This document shows positions 16,211-25,981 of a stretch of 64,000 nt of DNA, piece by piece. Position 1 is the first letter of the stretch. Every line of letters begins with the position of its first letter. The stretch is from Methanocella_A sp963769045 (lineage in GTDB: Archaea; Halobacteriota; Methanocellia; Methanocellales; Methanocellaceae). The position numbers and the translations under genes were made by a program. The notes under the pieces were generated by a model. It had not been told where the DNA came from. It saw only the letters and a list, made by a program, of their open reading frames with translations, and did no database searches. The stretch covers positions 16,187 to 80,186 of the forward strand of contig CAVYKK010000005.1 of NCBI GenBank assembly GCA_963769045.1, in the 5' to 3' direction.

Positions 16211-17614
16211 TCAGAACCCCTCCGGCAGCTTCTGGAAGTCGGTATTCGACTCGAAGGTGTAGGCCGTCTGTATCAGGCGCGGCTCATCGAAGAACCTGCC
16301 CATCAGCTGCATCCCGATGGGTAGTCGTCCCGCGAAGCCGCACGGCACCGATATGGACGGGATGCCCGCCAGGTTGACCGGCAGCGTATAGACGTCTGCC
16401 AGGTACATGGACAGCGGGTCGTCGGCCTTCTCGCCGATCTTGAACGCCGGCGTGGGCATCGTGGGCGCAGCCATGACGTCCACCTCTTTGAACGCGCGCT
16501 CGAAGTCGTTCTTGATCAGTGTCCTTACCTGCAGGGCCTTGAGGTAATACTGGCCATAATAGCCCTCGGATAATGCGTATGTCCCCAGCATGATGCGGCG
16601 CTTGACCTCGGGGCCGAAGCCCTCTGCACGAATCCGGGAGAACGTGGTGTGCCAGTTCTCGTCCTTACCCGTGCGCAGGCCATAACGGAGCCCGTCGAAC
16701 CGCGCGAGGTTCGAGGAGGCTTCGCACATGGCGATGATGTAGTAAGCGGAAAGTGAATATTTCGTGTGGGGCAGCGAGACCTTCTTATAGTCTGCGCCCA
16801 GCGAATTGAGCTTCATGATGCCGTCCCAGACGGCCTTTTCGACGCGCTTGTCCAGGCCCTCGCCGAAGAACTCCTCCGGCACGCCGATGGTCAGGCCCTT
16901 CACGTCGTCTACGAGATGATCGGTATAGGTGACCTTATCCGCTTCTGCCACCGAGGTCGTGTCCTTCGGGTCGCCGCCGGCGATCACGTCGAGCAGCAGC
17001 GCCGCGTCCGGCACGTTCCGGGCGATCGGGCCCACCTGCTCCAGCGAGTTTGCGTATTCGACCACGCCATACCGCGAGACCAGGCCATAGGTCGGCTTGA
17101 TGCCTACAACGCCGCAGAAAGCAGCGGGGCATCGTACCGAGCCGCCGGTATCCGTGCCCAGTGCCATGCGGCTCTCAAGGCCTGCCACGGCCGCTGCGCT
17201 GCCTCCCGACGAGCCTCCGGGCACCCGGGTGAGGTCCCACGGGTTCTTCGTGGGGCCGTAGTAGCTGGACTCGGTGGACGTGCCCATGGCAAACTCGTCC
17301 ATGTTGGTCTTGCCGGTGATGACGGCGCCTTCCTTGCGGAGGCGGGCCACGACCTCGGCGTCAAAGGGCGGCACGTAGCCGGTCAGTATTTTCGAGGCAC
17401 AGGTAGTCTGAAGCCCCTTTGTGGTAATGCAGTCTTTCACAGCGACAGTCATGCCGGCCAGCCTGCCGGTCACTTTGCCCTCGTCGACATCCTTTGCTGT
17501 CTGCAGTGCCTGCTCCTTGTTAAGTGTGATAAAAGCGTTGAGCCTGCTCTTCTCGATGCGCTCGAATGTCCGCTGTGCAGATTCTGCGTATGATACGGTC
17601 ACTGACATGGTCAC
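16211..17614 (-). CDS. gatA: Asp-tRNA(Asn)/Glu-tRNA(Gln) amidotransferase subunit A
   Basis: GatA is the amidase that releases ammonia from glutamine or asparagine for tRNA-dependent Asn/Gln synthesis. The 467-residue protein shows the complete Ser-cisSer-Lys triad: K60 in VAVKDC, S135 in GGSSGGSA and S159 in DTGGSV, with the same spacing as in bacterial GatA. The GTG at 17614 forms a GTGA overlap with the gatC stop, typical of translational coupling; ATG at 17608 is an alternative start. Confidence 0.96.
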   Translation of the reverse strand: MTMSVTVSYAESAQRTFERIEKSRLNAFITLNKEQALQTAKDVDEGKVTGRLAGMTVAVKDCITTKGLQTTCASKILTGYVPPFDAEVVARLRKEGAVITGKTNMDEFAMGTSTESSYYGPTKNPWDLTRVPGGSSGGSAAAVAGLESRMALGTDTGGSVRCPAAFCGVVGIKPTYGLVSRYGVVEYANSLEQVGPIARNVPDAALLLDVIAGGDPKDTTSVAEADKVTYTDHLVDDVKGLTIGVPEEFFGEGLDKRVEKAVWDGIMKLNSLGADYKKVSLPHTKYSLSAYYIIAMCEASSNLARFDGLRYGLRTGKDENWHTTFSRIRAEGFGPEVKRRIMLGTYALSEGYYGQYYLKALQVRTLIKNDFERAFKEVDVMAAPTMPTPAFKIGEKADDPLSMYLADVYTLPVNLAGIPSISVPCGFAGRLPIGMQLMGRFFDEPRLIQTAYTFESNTDFQKLPEGF

Positions 17615-17892
17615 ACGATCCTGGGCCCTTTGATGAAGCCCTTTTCCTTCTTCGCCGTGTTGGCCAGCGCATCTTCCTGCGGCAGCGACTCTGTCGCGAC
17701 GTCCTCCCGGAACACGTTGGTCAGGCCGATGACGTGATAGGTCGGCTCGACGTTCTCCGTATTGACCCCGTCAAGCTCTTTGAAGTACTCCAGTATCGAG
17801 TTGAACTGCTTTGCGAACAGCTCAGTCTCCTGGTCGGTCAGATCGACACAGGCGAGAGAGCTAATATGCTCTACGTCTTTTTCGGTGATCAT
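17611..17892 (-). CDS. gatC: Asp-tRNA(Asn)/Glu-tRNA(Gln) amidotransferase subunit C
   Basis: A 93-residue GatC, the small linker protein that wraps around GatA and GatB and stabilises the complex. It has the usual two-helix start (ITEKDVEHISSLACVDLTDQE) and the loop near VEPTYHVIGLTNVFREDV that contacts the amidase. The start overlaps the asnB stop as ATGA, and the end overlaps gatA by four bases. The order asnB-gatC-gatA-gatB-topA is therefore a tightly coupled operon. Confidence 0.93.
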   Translation of the reverse strand: MITEKDVEHISSLACVDLTDQETELFAKQFNSILEYFKELDGVNTENVEPTYHVIGLTNVFREDVATESLPQEDALANTAKKEKGFIKGPRIV

Positions 17893-19242
17893 CGGAACAC
17901 GTTCCTGTACAGCGATTCTAGGTAGCCTGCCGTGGCCTGGCGTCGCGATTTCGCCAGCCGTTCGAGCGTCTTCTGCACGCCGGTCCCATACTGTATGGCT
18001 TTCTTCGGCGCGTGCGCGACTTCTCGCGGGAGGTATTTCTCCGCTACTTTTCTTAGAACATATTTGCGTATATAATCCTTGCCGTTCCGCCGGACCTTCA
18101 GGGACGGGCCCATGCGACGCGAGGCTGCGACGACGCGCATGTCCAGAAAAGGCACCCGCAGCTCGACGCCATGGGCCATCGTCGCCGCATCGTCCCGCTC
18201 CAGGTTGACTTCCGCTATGTGCCTGAGGTCGTGGTCGAGCGCTTCTGGCAGCCTGCCCTCATCATAAGGCCTTCTCATAGCGCGCGTAGCCGGCGAACAG
18301 CTCGTCAGCCCCCTGCCCGGACAATAACACCCGGTAGCCGTCGTTCCGCGCCTTCTGCGCCAGGATGTAGAGCGGCAGCGCAATCGATACCTTCACCGGG
18401 TCGGCGCTCTCTACCGCGTACACCGTGCCGGCTATCGCATCTTCCACGTCCTTCTCCGTTATCTCGTAGACGGTCAGGCGGCTCTCCGCACCCATGAGCT
18501 TTGCGGCCTGTCTTGCGGCCTTCACGTCGTACGAGCCTTCCAGCCCTATGGTCACCAGCGGTACGCCCGGGGCGAGCGCACCCACCAGCGCGCTGTCGAC
18601 GCCCCCGGAAAAATTGACGGCGGCTTCCTTATGTATGCGCGCGCGGACCGCCGCAGAGAGTGCCTCGTCCAGCGCCCGGACCGCCTCTTCCTCGCCCATC
18701 ACCGGATCGTATGGCGGCAGGTCGACGACTCTGTGTTCCTCGCCGTCGACGAGCATGGCGCCCGGTGACAGTGCCTTTACATCCCGGATGCCAGCGCGCC
18801 ATAGCGCTTTTCGTTCCGAGGCAAAGCCGAGGCCGTCTGCAGAACGGCCGTAATACAACGGCTTCACGCCTACCGGGTCACGCAGGAGCGAGAGCTTTGT
18901 GCCGTCCCACAGGCCGAGCGAGTAGTCGCCGTCGATAGAAGGCGCCGTGTCGACGAGGCATTTCATGCCACCTGAGAGGATGCAGGCCAGTGCCTCGGTA
19001 TCAGACGTGACATCGGCGAAATCCCGGAAATTGTAGACCTCGCCGTTGAAGACAAATGCCTTGCCGTCGGTCACGGCGGGCTGCGGGTAGTCGCCGGTCA
19101 CCTTCAGGTGCGTATGGCCGAGACAGGCTTCCCGGCCGTCGTAAATGGCAGACCCGTCCGGGCCGCGATGGTGCAACAGCTCGGTCATCTCGCACGTACG
19201 CTGCCACGCGCCCTTACCGGCGAACCCCGCTATGCCGCACAT
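17889..19242 (-). pseudogene. asnB: Asparagine synthase (glutamine-hydrolysing), frameshifted
   Basis: The first 326 residues contain the glutaminase domain with nucleophile Cys2 (MCGIAGF), HHRGPDG and FNGEVYN, then the ATP pyrophosphatase loop NFSGGVDSA and GQGADELFAGYARY. A TGA at 18262-18264 ends this frame. The next frame continues at once as YDEGRLPEALDHDLRHIAEVNLERDD with ELRVPFLD, to 17889. Combined length is about 450 residues, normal for short archaeal AsnB. A single-base change near 18265 would restore the gene. Because gatC overlaps its stop by four bases, I suspect a sequencing error or a recent mutation. Confidence 0.82.
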
Positions 19243-19374
19243 TGTAGAATGGAAATTAACAGCAGGGTGCTATATATCTTTCTTTAAAGTGCATCGTAAA
19301 AGTAACTCACAGGAGCAGTCAGAATAAAAAAACATGGATGTGTCCCGTGATGAACCAATCCATGCGTGATCAAA

Positions 19375-20952
19375 TTATATGCCGAGCAAGCGTCCGATCG
19401 CGTTGCCTGCCTGTGCCATAAAGCTAAACAAGCTGGACAATATGTCGCCGGACGCTCCGGAATTGCTGTCGATGGTAGCAGGCGATGATATGGCGTCAGC
19501 ATCTGGCGTCAGATTATATGCCTCTGCCGTCGTTCCGTTATCCACGGGCTGGATAACTGGCGGAGCACCGATGCTGTCAGCGGTTATGCCTGTCGCTTTC
19601 GGCGTCGCCGTCGCTTCTGGCGCAGCCGCAGAAGGCCCCGAAGACGGCGTTGCTGCTGCCGCGACTTCCAGTGTCGGGATCGTGCCGGGCACCCCGGGCA
19701 GCGGTGTAGCTCCCGGCTCCGTCAATACGCGAGTCGGCACATTCACATTCTGGATATATAAGGTGTCCGGGTCATCCGTTTCCCGATAGTTGGAAAAAGT
19801 CCCGATGCCCAGCTCGCCGAACCCGTTCATTCCCCAGGCCCAGAGCGAGCCGTCGTTCTTGAGCACGAAGTATTCGGAGCCGCAATAGACCGCAACCGCA
19901 TCCGATATGTTGACCTTTCCGGGCGTATTGAACGACAGGTAGTCGTAACTTTCTCCTCCGTTTCCGTACACTGCGGTGCCGCGGCCCCACGACCACACAG
20001 TGCCATCCGACTTTAACGCCAGGACGTTCCTGCCGGCAGATATTGCGATCACGTCTGTCAGTCCGACGACCCGGGTCGGCGTGCTCCTGTATTCGACGTT
20101 AGTTCCGTCACCGAGATAACCCAGCGTGTTATCGCCCCAGGTCCATACCGTCCCGTCGTCTTTCAGTGCGACCGAGCTCAGTCTATACGCCTGTATTGAC
20201 ACGACGTGATCGATGGGTACCTGCTTGGGCACGTAGCTGTCGTTCGTCGTGCCATCTCCGAGCTCGCCCTCCCGGTTGCATCCCCAGGCCCAGACATGAC
20301 CACTGCTGTCCAGTGCCAGTGTGTGGACTGAGCTTGCCGATATCTCGACGATGTCACCCGGCAGTCCCTGCACCTGCACTGGAGCCAGCCTTGTTACGTT
20401 CGTCCCGTCGCCGAGACATCCTCTGTAGTTGGAACCCCAGGCCCAGACCGTCCCGTCCTCATTTATGGCGAAACAATTGTCGGACGAGGCCGTGATATCC
20501 ATGACTTCTGTCATACCAGGAACAGGCGCCGGCGTGAAGTTATCGGCTGTCTCGTATCCTCTGATCCCCGCCCGATTGCCGCCCCACGTCCAGACGGTCC
20601 CGTCGTTTCTCAAGGCCATGCCCCCGTCTCCGGCAACGACCTTCCTGCAGTCGTCGAGGAGCGTCGGTCCTGGCACGCATCGCATTTCGATGATATTCAC
20701 GTTCACTAAGCGCTGTCCGGACGCGCCCTCGGGATGGACGCCGTCGCCCAGCCTTCCCTGGTAATTATCGCCACAGGACCACACCGTGCCGTCGTCCTTG
20801 AGGATGAACGTCGACCGGGTGCCCTGCGATACGTCCGCGATCCCTGCGTCCGCCCGACACGGAGGAGCCATTACTGCCGCCAGGATCGTAATCAGCAGCA
20901 TCGCCCCGCAAAAACGGGCGATTCCCTTTCCTGTTCTGCCATGTAATTTCAT
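19375..20952 (-). CDS. Secreted RCC1-repeat protein
   Basis: A protein of about 525 residues with a signal peptide (first ~35 residues, ending near PCRADA) and at least seven RCC1/BLIP-II repeats. The repeat is (K/N)xDGTVWxWGxNxxGxLGDGT, at about 50-residue intervals up to residue ~410. A low-complexity Ala/Thr/Pro linker (~415-485) and a short C-terminal amphipathic segment (SSLFSFMAQAGNAIGRLLGI) follow. The fold should be a seven-bladed propeller outside the cell. I use the ATG at 20952 because GAGATGAT lies just before it. Function unknown, likely binding or adhesion. Confidence 0.8.
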   Translation of the reverse strand: MKLHGRTGKGIARFCGAMLLITILAAVMAPPCRADAGIADVSQGTRSTFILKDDGTVWSCGDNYQGRLGDGVHPEGASGQRLVNVNIIEMRCVPGPTLLDDCRKVVAGDGGMALRNDGTVWTWGGNRAGIRGYETADNFTPAPVPGMTEVMDITASSDNCFAINEDGTVWAWGSNYRGCLGDGTNVTRLAPVQVQGLPGDIVEISASSVHTLALDSSGHVWAWGCNREGELGDGTTNDSYVPKQVPIDHVVSIQAYRLSSVALKDDGTVWTWGDNTLGYLGDGTNVEYRSTPTRVVGLTDVIAISAGRNVLALKSDGTVWSWGRGTAVYGNGGESYDYLSFNTPGKVNISDAVAVYCGSEYFVLKNDGSLWAWGMNGFGELGIGTFSNYRETDDPDTLYIQNVNVPTRVLTEPGATPLPGVPGTIPTLEVAAAATPSSGPSAAAPEATATPKATGITADSIGAPPVIQPVDNGTTAEAYNLTPDADAISSPATIDSNSGASGDILSSLFSFMAQAGNAIGRLLGI

Positions 20953-21133
20953 CGTATCATCTCGCATCGCTTACCGATGCATCCGATCGAATGATAGCCG
21001 GACCGGTTATAAATCGCTTGTCTAACCAGGTGTTGAATCGTCGTACGTAACCGGTATGTACGGAAATGCGACCATTTAACACTTGGTGAGAGAACCTATA
21101 TTTACGCTGCCTCCGTATCAGGTTGCGAGAGCC

Positions 21134-23518
21134 ATGGAACGGCAGAACTTTTTCGAAGCCATGCTCGTGCTGACGCTGATCGGACTGACGGGCTTGCTGG
21201 CCTTCGCGATCGTCTCCACACCCCCGGCCAGCGAGAGCTGGGAGATGCAGGCGAACGGCACGATCGATTACATGTTCGTGGGCAGCGACGATACACTTTA
21301 CGCGTTCAGCGGCAACACGATCATGGCCGTATCAGGGGATGGCCGTCAACTCTGGAACCTGACGATATCGCCAGAGTGGAAGGTGCTGAACGACTGGAAG
21401 ATACCTGTCTACACATCCGCAATCCCGCTCGACCAGGGTACCCGGATCGTGATGAAATACAGGACATTCACAAATTATCCTGTGGCACGCGATAGCGACG
21501 GGCACCTGTACGTCTATGTCGTTGGCCGCCCTGCGGAAGACGACACGCAAAAACCCGTGTTCTTCTCCGGCATACAACATGTCAGCTGTCCGGTCGCTCT
21601 CCTCGCCATCTCTCCCGGCGGAGATATCGAGTGGCAATATGAGCTGCCGGTCTACGTTACGGCTGTTTCTCTTCTTGACGCAGCCGACCCTTACTACGAG
21701 GAGATGACGGGCCCGCCGGTGATAATGGCACAGGGCGGTCGTGTTTACCTGTTCCACGACGGTACCGAAGACGTACTGGGCCGGGATGGCAGGTTCCTCT
21801 TCGATTTGCATAACGTATCCAGCCCGGCGGCCGTGGACGAGGCCGGGCGGATGTATATGGTCCGGGGCATGACGTCTCCGCCGGTCTGGCCCGCAGACGA
21901 CAGTGTCTTCATGGGCGAGTTGAGGGGGGAGCCCGGATATAATGCCCTGATACCTTCGGATACGATCGACGCCTACAACCCTGACGGCAGCCTGGCATGG
22001 AGCACGAGCATCGGTGTAAACACCACCGGCATATACGTTGATCAGAGTCTCATGCCCGTCTTCAGCTGCGTCCCGATCTATGCCAACCATACGCTGTATG
22101 TGCCCGTGCAGCAGGGCTTTGCCGCGCTGGACACAAACGGCGGGCTGAAGTGGGTGCGGCAGATAGGGGGCGGTGTCAAACCGATCGACGGGGCGAAGCC
22201 GGAAGGCATTATCTACGTCCCGCTGCCCATCATGCCAGTGGACAGCCTTGGCAACGCATATCTTTCCCCGCTGGACTGCCTGAGAATGACCGCCTATACA
22301 TGCATGATATCGGCGGAAGGGGATATCACTATGCGGGGCCTGGGTGACGACGGGGGGAGCAATTCAGGCATATTCATGCCATATGACGGACTCGACTCCA
22401 TTGCCGGTAAGGACGGGATCATCTATGCGTTCGACAATAATTTTCCCATAAGCCCTACGGTCGTTAACGAATCGCTCGCATCGGGACAGATCGATCACGG
22501 ATTCATCGTCGCATATGACGTAAAGCGCGGGGCGAGGCTATGGAACTTCACGGTACCGGCCGGGGACAGTCATGTCCTCACTTTGAACCTGGGCAACTAC
22601 CGGGATGTGCTGCTGAGGGCACAGTACATCGTTCCCATAGCGGAGGATTATCGCTATCTCGACACTAACGGCCAGCCACACGAAATATATCCTCAGTCGA
22701 CCAACGCGCAAAAGGACGTGAAGATATACCCCGGCAGGGACGTAATTTACGTCAGCTATTACTATGACATCTACGAATACCCGCTCGTGATCAACCGTTC
22801 GCGATGTGTCTATGCCGGAGGCCTGTACGCGCTCGACCGGGACGGCAACCTGCTCTGGGAGCGGCAGCCGGATGGCCTGGTCATGAAGTCGGCTGCAGGT
22901 AATGGCGCTTTCTATTATCTCACGAACCATGGGAAGATGGGCGGCGGCACCGCGGGGATTGCCGCGGGCGCCGCCCTCGTTTCCGTCGCCTACCTGTTCC
23001 TCCGGTTCTTTTTGGTCGGCGCAGTAGCGCGGGCGAGGAGCCGCATCGATAAGAATGAAAACCGCAACCGCGTACTCCGCTACGTCGTCGGGCATCCCGG
23101 CGCAACGGCAGTCGACCTTTCGCGGGACATCGGCATGAACATAGGGACAATACGCTATCACCTGTTCGTGCTATCGATCAACCACCGGGTCATATACCAC
23201 CGGGAAGACGGGAAATACCTGCGGTACTTCACGAACTCCGGGACCTACACGCCTGAGGAACGGATCGCGCTGTCGCTGCTGCGGCGGGAGCCCTTGCGCC
23301 GGATGCTGGCCATGCTTGCGGAAAGCCCCGGGCTGACCAGCCTGGAACTGTCGCAGCGGCTCGGCGTCTCGACCACCGCCGCCCACCGGCACATCAACGA
23401 GCTGATGGACAGAGATATCATCGTGAAAGTCCGTGGCCCGGAAAAGGGTAACGTGTTTTTCATTGACGACAGGTATAAAGACTTCATCATTAAAACGCTC
23501 GGACAGGCAGAGCTATAA
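21134..23518 (+). CDS. Transmembrane PQQ-propeller / winged-helix one-component regulator
   Basis: A ~794-residue protein with an N-terminal membrane helix (about 8-27) and a large extracytoplasmic beta-propeller. Its blades are PQQ-like (DTLYAFSGNTIMAVSGDGRQLWN; YALDRDGNLLWERQ). A second membrane helix lies near 22955-23020 (AGIAAGAALVSVAYLFLRFFLVG). The cytoplasmic end has two winged-helix HTH domains, RNRVLRYVVGHPGATAVDLSRDIG and LAESPGLTSLELSQRLGVSTTAAHRHI. This layout implies direct signalling from an external ligand to DNA. The start at 21134 lies about 30 bases after CCTATATTTA, a possible TATA box; a TTG at 21083 is the alternative. The ligand and targets are unknown. Confidence 0.75.
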   Translation: MERQNFFEAMLVLTLIGLTGLLAFAIVSTPPASESWEMQANGTIDYMFVGSDDTLYAFSGNTIMAVSGDGRQLWNLTISPEWKVLNDWKIPVYTSAIPLDQGTRIVMKYRTFTNYPVARDSDGHLYVYVVGRPAEDDTQKPVFFSGIQHVSCPVALLAISPGGDIEWQYELPVYVTAVSLLDAADPYYEEMTGPPVIMAQGGRVYLFHDGTEDVLGRDGRFLFDLHNVSSPAAVDEAGRMYMVRGMTSPPVWPADDSVFMGELRGEPGYNALIPSDTIDAYNPDGSLAWSTSIGVNTTGIYVDQSLMPVFSCVPIYANHTLYVPVQQGFAALDTNGGLKWVRQIGGGVKPIDGAKPEGIIYVPLPIMPVDSLGNAYLSPLDCLRMTAYTCMISAEGDITMRGLGDDGGSNSGIFMPYDGLDSIAGKDGIIYAFDNNFPISPTVVNESLASGQIDHGFIVAYDVKRGARLWNFTVPAGDSHVLTLNLGNYRDVLLRAQYIVPIAEDYRYLDTNGQPHEIYPQSTNAQKDVKIYPGRDVIYVSYYYDIYEYPLVINRSRCVYAGGLYALDRDGNLLWERQPDGLVMKSAAGNGAFYYLTNHGKMGGGTAGIAAGAALVSVAYLFLRFFLVGAVARARSRIDKNENRNRVLRYVVGHPGATAVDLSRDIGMNIGTIRYHLFVLSINHRVIYHREDGKYLRYFTNSGTYTPEERIALSLLRREPLRRMLAMLAESPGLTSLELSQRLGVSTTAAHRHINELMDRDIIVKVRGPEKGNVFFIDDRYKDFIIKTLGQAEL

Positions 23519-23546
23519 TATGCCGGAATCCTGGATGGTCAGGGCT

Positions 23547-25013
23547 TTAAGGTTCAGCGCCCGGCACGAGAAGGCTCCAGAGCTCTCGTAAATATTCCCG
23601 GTTGAAGGCTAAAGCCATAGCCAGATACGCGATGGCACTGACAAGCACCATGATGGCCAGCAATGTGATATTGCCCAGCTCCAGTGACCTTCCGGCCAGA
23701 TATGCCCCGTAGGCAAGAACGCCCGCTATGACGCTCTTCACTGTATTCAGTGCCATGGCGCCAAGGTACCTGCTCCACTTCAGCTCAATCATCATGCCGG
23801 TGATCGTCTGCATGACGACGAACTGCAGCAGGCTGATGGCCGCGAAGGCCAGCGTCAGCACGATGATGCCGTACCCGGCCAGAAGGTAGAATACGACGGC
23901 GTTCACGATGGCGACGATCAGGTTCCAGACAAATCCGAGATCGGCGCGCCCTCTGGCCAGGTACGTTGGTACGGTCGTGCTCCCCAGCACTTTGAAAAGC
24001 GCTACCACGCACAGTATCTGGAAGATAGGCGTCACGCCTTCCCAGCCCCGCCCCATCAGCATCGGCACGAAGACCGGGGCGGCGACGAAGACCACGACGA
24101 GAACCGGGAACATTGAAAATGAGATGAGGCGCGACATATGCAGGTAGCCTCGCCCGAGCAGGTCGTTCGAATCCTGAAATTTGGCCAGTATGGGGAAAGA
24201 TACGGTCATAATGACCGTGCTGATCCTCAGGACCGGATATACGATGATCTGATAGGCAACGTAGTAGAGCCCGAGAATTTCCGCCCCGAGATATCGGCCG
24301 ATGATGAACTTGATCGCGTTAATGGCCATGTACGTAACAGTCCGCTCGCCCATCTGGTACAGCCCGAACCCGATATACCCGCCCAGGTCCGACATCCGAA
24401 AGTGCAGGTGTGGTTGCCAGTGCGGCAGCCCGGCGGCGACGAGCTGTATGCTGCGGATGCCATAATAGACGATCTGCCCGATGACCAGCGCCATCACCCC
24501 GAGCCCGTACCATGCGCCAGCGAACATCGCGATAGTGCTGACGATAGTGGCCGATATCTCGATGACGGCCAGGTCCCGGAACTTCAGGTCACGCTGCAGC
24601 AGGACCAGATAAAGCTGCCCCGGCGGCGTGATCAGGAAGATGGTGCTGATCCAGAGCATTACGGAGAACAGCGCAGGCTCGTTGTAAAAGCTCACTGTCA
24701 AAGGCGTGATGGCAATCGTGATCACGAAAAGGCCCAGCCCGGCCGCGATCTCCAGCCAGAACAGGCTGGAAAGCCTCTCTCGAGTCGTGTCCTGGCGCTG
24801 GATGATCGCGTTGGAGATGCCCATGTCGTTGAACGCCTGCACGACGCCGATGACGACCATGGCCATGGCCATGAGGCCGAAGTCCGTAGGGCTGAGGAAC
24901 CGGGTCAGCACCGCCACCTGGACGTACTGGAAGGCCGACGTGACCAGCGTCGACAGGCCGGTCCACTGTACGCCCGAGACGGCGTGCCGTTTCATGCGCG
25001 CGTGCTCTGACAT
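23547..25013 (-). CDS. Polysaccharide flippase (MOP superfamily, Wzx-like)
   Basis: The 488-residue protein has about 12-14 membrane helices and resembles the PST/MATE-like exporters that flip lipid-linked oligosaccharides. Its N-terminus (SGVQWTGLSTLVTSAFQYVQVAVLTRFLSPTDFGLMAMAMVVIG) is the usual amphipathic helix plus first membrane pair of WzxC-type flippases. It is transcribed downstream of a glycosyltransferase (25100) on the same strand, with an 86-base gap. The two probably act in surface glycan or N-glycan assembly. Confidence 0.85.
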   Translation of the reverse strand: MSEHARMKRHAVSGVQWTGLSTLVTSAFQYVQVAVLTRFLSPTDFGLMAMAMVVIGVVQAFNDMGISNAIIQRQDTTRERLSSLFWLEIAAGLGLFVITIAITPLTVSFYNEPALFSVMLWISTIFLITPPGQLYLVLLQRDLKFRDLAVIEISATIVSTIAMFAGAWYGLGVMALVIGQIVYYGIRSIQLVAAGLPHWQPHLHFRMSDLGGYIGFGLYQMGERTVTYMAINAIKFIIGRYLGAEILGLYYVAYQIIVYPVLRISTVIMTVSFPILAKFQDSNDLLGRGYLHMSRLISFSMFPVLVVVFVAAPVFVPMLMGRGWEGVTPIFQILCVVALFKVLGSTTVPTYLARGRADLGFVWNLIVAIVNAVVFYLLAGYGIIVLTLAFAAISLLQFVVMQTITGMMIELKWSRYLGAMALNTVKSVIAGVLAYGAYLAGRSLELGNITLLAIMVLVSAIAYLAMALAFNREYLRELWSLLVPGAEP

Positions 25014-25099
25014 GGTGCAATAAAACGGTCAAGCTGGCAAGCATTAAAAATGAGACAACGAAAGTGCGAAATGACCGGCCGCAGCCAGGTGCCCGGCCG

Positions 25100-25822
25100 T
25101 TAACGCAATTTACGGCCGCCGTTGAGCCATTGCCCTATCATCAGCGTCAGGCTCCCGTAGACATAGGTCAGCCCGAAGTAGACCTGCTTCATCCGCAGGT
25201 AATACGTGAACTTCGACTCGCCCACCCGGCGCCTGAACGCCACGGGCTTGTAGCCGATGCGCAGGCCCTCTCGCCACGAGTTATAGACGACGTCATACTC
25301 TATCTCGAAGCCGCTTGCCTTCAGCATCGGGTACAGCGTTTCGACGGCTTTGCGGCTGAACGCCCAGTAGCCCGTCTGGATGTCCGGCAGGTCAAGGCCA
25401 TAGGCCAGGCTGGTCAGGGCTGATGTCGACAGGTTGACGAACAGCGAAAACCGGCCAAGATGCTCGATCTGCATCCGCTTGTCCCTGCTGCCCAGCGCGA
25501 TGTCGCTTCCCCTGTCCAGCACACCGATCATGCCGGTCGTCTCCCGGGGGTCGTTCGTGTAGTCGGCGTCGATCATGGCGAGATAGTTGTAACCGGACGC
25601 AAGGAACCACTCCATGCCTGTGCGGACGCCGCAGCCCTTGCCTTTACCGAACTTTTGAGATATAAACGTATAGCCGAGCGACTCCGCCACCTGCCTGGTG
25701 CCGTCCGTCGAGCCGCCGTCGACGACCAGGACATCGAAATCCTGCGGTATCTCCGGGGCCAGCGCCTGCAACGCCGCTTCCTCGTTCAGCGTTGGTAATA
25801 ATAATAAACGATCTTTAGCCAT
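25100..25822 (-). CDS. Family 2 glycosyltransferase (dolichol-phosphate mannosyltransferase-like)
   Basis: A 240-residue GT-A enzyme of the DPM1-like group. The N-terminal strand is LLLLPTLNEE. The nucleotide and metal motifs are VVDGGSTDGT and MIDADYTNDP, with a later FGKGKGCGVRTG. YKPVAFRRRVGESKFTYYLRMKQVY near the end is typical of dolichyl-phosphate sugar synthases. The ATG at 25822 is preferred over a TTG 12 bases upstream. It probably transfers a sugar from a nucleotide donor to a lipid carrier for the neighbouring flippase. Confidence 0.85.
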   Translation of the reverse strand: MAKDRLLLLPTLNEEAALQALAPEIPQDFDVLVVDGGSTDGTRQVAESLGYTFISQKFGKGKGCGVRTGMEWFLASGYNYLAMIDADYTNDPRETTGMIGVLDRGSDIALGSRDKRMQIEHLGRFSLFVNLSTSALTSLAYGLDLPDIQTGYWAFSRKAVETLYPMLKASGFEIEYDVVYNSWREGLRIGYKPVAFRRRVGESKFTYYLRMKQVYFGLTYVYGSLTLMIGQWLNGGRKLR

Positions 25823-25981
25823 GTACTTCGCCAATATCTACAAACGAATTTACGACTGTATTCACAACTGTAAATACATACAATATCATTTAATACTAAC
25901 CGGTTGCTTCTTTATATCCCGGGAAGTTTGTTCCTCTTAATCCTATCATCAGGAACACAACAAGCAGTTTCTCTCAATTCC

